Source of the DNA: Nitrospiraceae bacterium
GTDB taxonomy: Bacteria; Nitrospirota; Nitrospiria; Nitrospirales; UBA8639
Direction: 5' to 3'
Assembly (NCBI GenBank): GCA_020632595.1
Contig: JACKFF010000016.1
Location: 17,197-81,196 of the forward strand
Length of the DNA stretch: 64,000 nucleotides
Shown: in pieces, positions 61,405-64,000 of the stretch
How positions within the stretch are numbered: the first letter of the stretch is position 1
Layout: each line of letters opens with the position of its first letter
Translations under genes and position numbers: made by a program
Notes under the pieces: model-generated
The model's input: only the letters and a program-made list of their open reading frames with translations
Databases searched by the model: none
Told to the model about the DNA's origin: nothing

Positions 61405-62358
61405 ATGAACGGTTTCTCAACAGTCCTTGAGATCGTTAGTCAGCCGAGTGCTCAACCCATTCCTGCGTCCATTCAAGCAGCGGGAAATTTCCTGGCAAAA
61501 AAATACGGGCAGGCGGTTCAAGGAATCTTATTGTATGGCTCGTGCTTACGGGCGGGGACGGATCAAGACGGATTAGTGGATTGTTATGTCATTGTGGATG
61601 AGTATGCCTCGGTCTACCCGTCCGCTTGGTTGGCCCTCCTCAATCGTTGGCTCCCCCCTAATGTGTTCTATGGAGAAGTGAATCTGGAAGAGCGAATCAT
61701 TCGTATGAAGTATGCCGTGCTCTCGATAGAGGATTTTGAGCGAAGTGTGACTCCAAAGTGGTTTCATTCATACTTTTGGGGGCGCTTCGCGCAGCCGACG
61801 GCCGTGATGGCCTGTCCGAGCCAAGCGATGAATCAACGGATTATCTCAGGGCTGGGCAGAGCGGTTTTAACCTTTTTGGGGAATGTAGTTCCCCAAATGC
61901 CGCAACAGTTTTCTGCCAAAGATGCCTGGAGCATTGGTTTGGCCCTCAGTTATGGCGCCGAATTGCGTGCCGAATCAAAAGGGCGAATCACAACCTTATG
62001 GGACAGTAACCAGGCCTATTATGAACAAGTTGCCCATGTGACGTTTTCAGCCCATTTCCCAAAGATCAAGATTATTCAGCGACATGACATAACCATGTAT
62101 GAAATAGAATTTTCCATGGTGGGTTACACCAAAAATCGCCTAGCCTGGACTGTTCGCAAAGTGCAGGGGAAGATTCTATCCATTTTGCGCCTTATGAAAG
62201 CCGCCTTTACGTTCCAAGGAGGGGCGGACTACCTCATCTGGAAAATCGAGCGGCATTCCGGAGTGAAAATCGAATTGACTCCCGCCCAGCGGCGGCATCC
62301 CATTTGGGCCGGGCTCACCACCTTTTGGCGTCTCTATCGCAAAGGCGCCTTCCGGTAA
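61405..62358 (+). CDS. nucleotidyltransferase-fold protein, possible Tam41-like CDP-lipid synthase
   Basis: A 317-residue protein with a pol-beta-type nucleotidyltransferase core. GILLYGSCLRAGTDQDGLVDCYVIVDEY gives the G-S and D-x-D-like metal site near residues 40-60, and NVFYGEVNLEERIIRMKYAVLSIEDFERS follows. The all-helical C-terminal half is basic, ending GADYLIWKIERHSGVKIELTPAQRR. Tam41-like CDP-diacylglycerol synthases share this build, so with the lipid kinase and CDP-alcohol phosphotransferase it may produce a CDP-lipid. That is inference. It begins five bases after the lipid kinase stop, so the two are very likely co-transcribed. The D-x-D spacing is not the classical one. Confidence 0.65.
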   Translation: MNGFSTVLEIVSQPSAQPIPASIQAAGNFLAKKYGQAVQGILLYGSCLRAGTDQDGLVDCYVIVDEYASVYPSAWLALLNRWLPPNVFYGEVNLEERIIRMKYAVLSIEDFERSVTPKWFHSYFWGRFAQPTAVMACPSQAMNQRIISGLGRAVLTFLGNVVPQMPQQFSAKDAWSIGLALSYGAELRAESKGRITTLWDSNQAYYEQVAHVTFSAHFPKIKIIQRHDITMYEIEFSMVGYTKNRLAWTVRKVQGKILSILRLMKAAFTFQGGADYLIWKIERHSGVKIELTPAQRRHPIWAGLTTFWRLYRKGAFR

Positions 62359-62382
62359 CTAGCACATTAATTTTCAATCAAA

Positions 62383-62576
62383 ATCTTGAAATGCCGGGTC
62401 TCGGCCCGGTAGCCGAGCCACTTTTGTTTCGGCAAAAGTAGCCAAAACCATTGACGCCCAGTCCGGCCAGATTATGAGGGATGAACGCAAGGAGGGGGCG
62501 GACCAACTCGCTGCGCTCAGACAAGGCCCGCCGAATGATATGAGCGTTCATCCCAAAAGCCGGACAGCAGGCGTCG
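62383..62576 (+). repeat. structured repeat, left copy (inverted pair with 63794-63992)
   Basis: A non-coding repeat of about 194 bases. It has a hairpin CTTTTG/CAAAAG around TTTCGG (GAGCCACTTTTGTTTCGGCA) and then a long nested hairpin: GACGCC...GGCGTC, GTCCGGC...GCCGGAC, GATGAACGC...GCGTTCATC and GGCGG...CCGCC. In the other copy the third stem reads GACGGCCGC...GCGGCCGTC, so pairing is kept although three base pairs changed, and the second stem also covaries. The structure, rather than the sequence, appears to be conserved. Confidence 0.85.
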
Positions 62577-62889
62577 TTGTTAATTAGTACTTGTGGTCAA
62601 ATGCTGCCAAGAAAGTTTAAGTTGTAGCGGAAGATTTGGGATATGAAGCAATTGCTTAAAAAGGCTGGACAAATGAGATGACAAAAAATACCGAAAATGT
62701 GGCACTTCCCTTAAAGAACAGTTACATTTTTGGCCATCTCCAATAAACACAGAGGCTTGCAAGAGGTTGATAAGCCATGATTTTAACCTCGGACAACGGC
62801 TTGAAGAGTCACGAAATGTAACCGAATACGGTTTTCTATGACATGGATTCATCAAAGCAAGGTGGTTTTAATGTTCGAGATGAACATTG

Positions 62890-63633
62890 ATGGATGGATA
62901 CATTGACGCGACGCATTATCTTTTGACCCCCTTGCATACCCATATCGACTTCGGCTTTGGTGCGACAGGAGATGCCTTCTTGTCTGCGGCTAAGAAACTT
63001 GAAGGTGAGGGTTCACCGCGTCCCGGGATCGGAAACCAGCATCTACCCATAAACTTTCTGAGACGTCATGCCCTTGAACTATTCCTAAAATCGGGAATCG
63101 TAGTAATTCACCGAAAACTCAAGTTGCCATATGGTTCGTTGCCACATAGCGGTGCTCCTCACGCCTTGGATGGGAATAAATGGGTGCCGTTCGAACGCCT
63201 TCACAGCGTCAAGTGCCTTTGGAAATACTTGGCAAGTCTATTCCATGAACACAAGGCGGTTTTCGATTCCATTGGACCCAAAGACTTGTGGACGTTCCCT
63301 CCCGAGACGGACACGTGGATCGAGGAAATTGAACGTCACGATCCTCGAAGCACGTTTTTCCGGTATCCAACTCCACGATCCCCTGAGCAAGACACCAAGA
63401 AGGCATCAATGGCTTCGGCGAACGATGACGAGATTGCAAAGCGATTGGAGGCAAGCAGGGAGGGGCCCAAACAATTCATTTTGCTGATGGAGGATGATCA
63501 CAGAAATGTCACAGGAGCCTACTACTATGAGGGAAAACCACTCGCTGACTTCAATAGGACGCTACAAGAGTGCGTAAACCTCTTCGGCGGCCTTCACGTA
63601 GCGATGCGGGTTGAGCTGTGCGGTGGTGGCTAA
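62890..63633 (+). CDS. hypothetical protein between inverted structured repeats
   Basis: A protein of about 247 residues, from ATG 62890 (a TTG one codon earlier is possible). The N-terminal region has HLPINFLRRHALELFLKSGI, reminiscent of helical HEPN-like or DUF proteins found in accessory regions, followed by a basic stretch (VVIHRKLKLP) and ...LHSVKCLWKYLASLFHEHKAVF. The C-terminal part is alpha/beta (FILLMEDDHRNVTGAYYYEG and FGGLHVAMRVEL). I do not recognise it and give no function. It is the only gene between two inverted copies of a structured repeat, so it may be cargo of a mobile or recombining unit. Confidence 0.6.
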   Translation: MDGYIDATHYLLTPLHTHIDFGFGATGDAFLSAAKKLEGEGSPRPGIGNQHLPINFLRRHALELFLKSGIVVIHRKLKLPYGSLPHSGAPHALDGNKWVPFERLHSVKCLWKYLASLFHEHKAVFDSIGPKDLWTFPPETDTWIEEIERHDPRSTFFRYPTPRSPEQDTKKASMASANDDEIAKRLEASREGPKQFILLMEDDHRNVTGAYYYEGKPLADFNRTLQECVNLFGGLHVAMRVELCGGG

Positions 63634-63793
63634 AAAAGAATGTAACCGAATACCCCATTCTGATATGTGGATTGGGATTTGGAGTCCTTCCTGCCACACT
63701 ATTTAAACAAAAACTGAACTCTCCGTTTGCCCCAGGCCTTCGGTATAACGAATTTCATCCACTTTTACCATGATGTGATGGGGACTTTGGTTC

Positions 63794-63992
63794 CGACGCC
63801 TGCCGTCCGACCATGGGGACGGCCGCTCTTCTTTCCCGGCGGGCCTTGTTTGAGCGGAGCGAGTTGGACCGCCCTCCCGGATCTCGCGGCCGTCCTATCT
63901 AAATGAGGTCGGACTGGGCGTCAATGGTTTTGGCTACTTTTGCCGAAACAAAAGTGGCTCGACCGCCGGGGCGAAACCCGGCAACATCAAAA
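63794..63992 (-). repeat. structured repeat, right copy (inverted relative to 62383-62576)
   Basis: Reverse-complement copy of the left repeat. Read on the minus strand it shows the same order of hairpins: GAGCCACTTTTGTTTCGGCA, GACGCC...GGCGTC, GTCCGACC...GGTCGGAC, GACGGCCGC...GCGGCCGTC and GGCGG...CCGCC. The stem bases differ from the left copy by paired changes. The bases between the repeat and the end of the unknown gene (63634-63793) hold nothing recognisable. The two copies bound a segment of about 1.2 kb. Confidence 0.85.
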
Positions 63993-64000
63993 ATCGCTTG

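Noticed and set aside
1..64000. tRNA, rRNA and CRISPR arrays
   Set aside because: No cloverleaf, rRNA segment or regularly spaced direct repeat was found; the only regular repeats are the 9-bp units in arnD and the repeat families listed.

Overview
The window comes from a Gram-negative bacterium: it carries a lipoprotein signal peptidase gene, both permease genes of the LPS exporter (lptF, lptG) and a full set for 4-amino-4-deoxy-L-arabinose (L-Ara4N) modification of lipid A. Base composition is moderate, many genes start with GTG, and protein style together with the dispersed hairpin repeats reminds me of Nitrospira (Nitrospirota). That placement is an impression; nothing in the window proves it. 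No rRNA, tRNA or CRISPR array was seen.

Layout. 1-14.6 kb is mostly housekeeping: the end of an EamA permease, small unknown genes, ygfZ with a receiver-like gene and a TPR gene, thiamine genes (thi4 and thiC, the latter behind a promoter, TPP riboswitch and intrinsic terminator), nadA, ileS-lspA, a DUF2141-type protein and an SGNH-like membrane protein. 14.8-26.0 kb is the L-Ara4N island: arnE, a two-component system, arnB, arnC, a split arnA (formyltransferase and decarboxylase as separate genes), arnD and a convergent arnT. The arnE-arnB junction is present twice with complementary decay: arnE is intact and arnB broken in the first copy, and the reverse holds in the second.

26.3-32.5 kb holds glycosyltransferases, a kinase-like protein, two 2OG-Fe(II) oxygenases and a phosphoglycerate mutase. 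32.5-38.1 kb is an AT-richer mosaic with an orphan Rhs tip next to an ankyrin lipoprotein (a candidate toxin/immunity pair) and a second, decayed rhs-ank copy. That second copy is interrupted by a lipoprotein gene and bounded by ~98-bp direct repeats of the 3' end of a methyltransferase gene.

38.2-51.9 kb is a run of minus-strand genes. Its promoter-proximal part is a bacterial sphingolipid block (fatty acyl-AMP ligase, CerR-like reductase, ACP, serine palmitoyltransferase). Downstream come a three-domain ELM1 fusion, a surface-carbohydrate protein, a Gfo/Idh/MocA oxidoreductase, a NeuB-cupin fusion, a HAD phosphatase and a CMP-sugar synthetase. 52.1-62.4 kb continues the lipid theme with a fatty acid hydroxylase, a bCerS-like ceramide synthase, two nucleotidyltransferases, LptF, LptG, a CDP-alcohol phosphotransferase with an extra N-terminal domain, a diacylglycerol/ceramide-kinase family protein and a nucleotidyltransferase-like protein. 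Together these look like a pathway for making, hydroxylating, head-grouping and perhaps exporting sphingolipids, next to nonulosonate-type surface glycan genes.

The last 1.6 kb carries one unknown gene between two inverted copies of a ~195-bp repeat. The repeat folds into nested hairpins whose stems differ between copies by compensatory changes, so the structure itself appears to be conserved.
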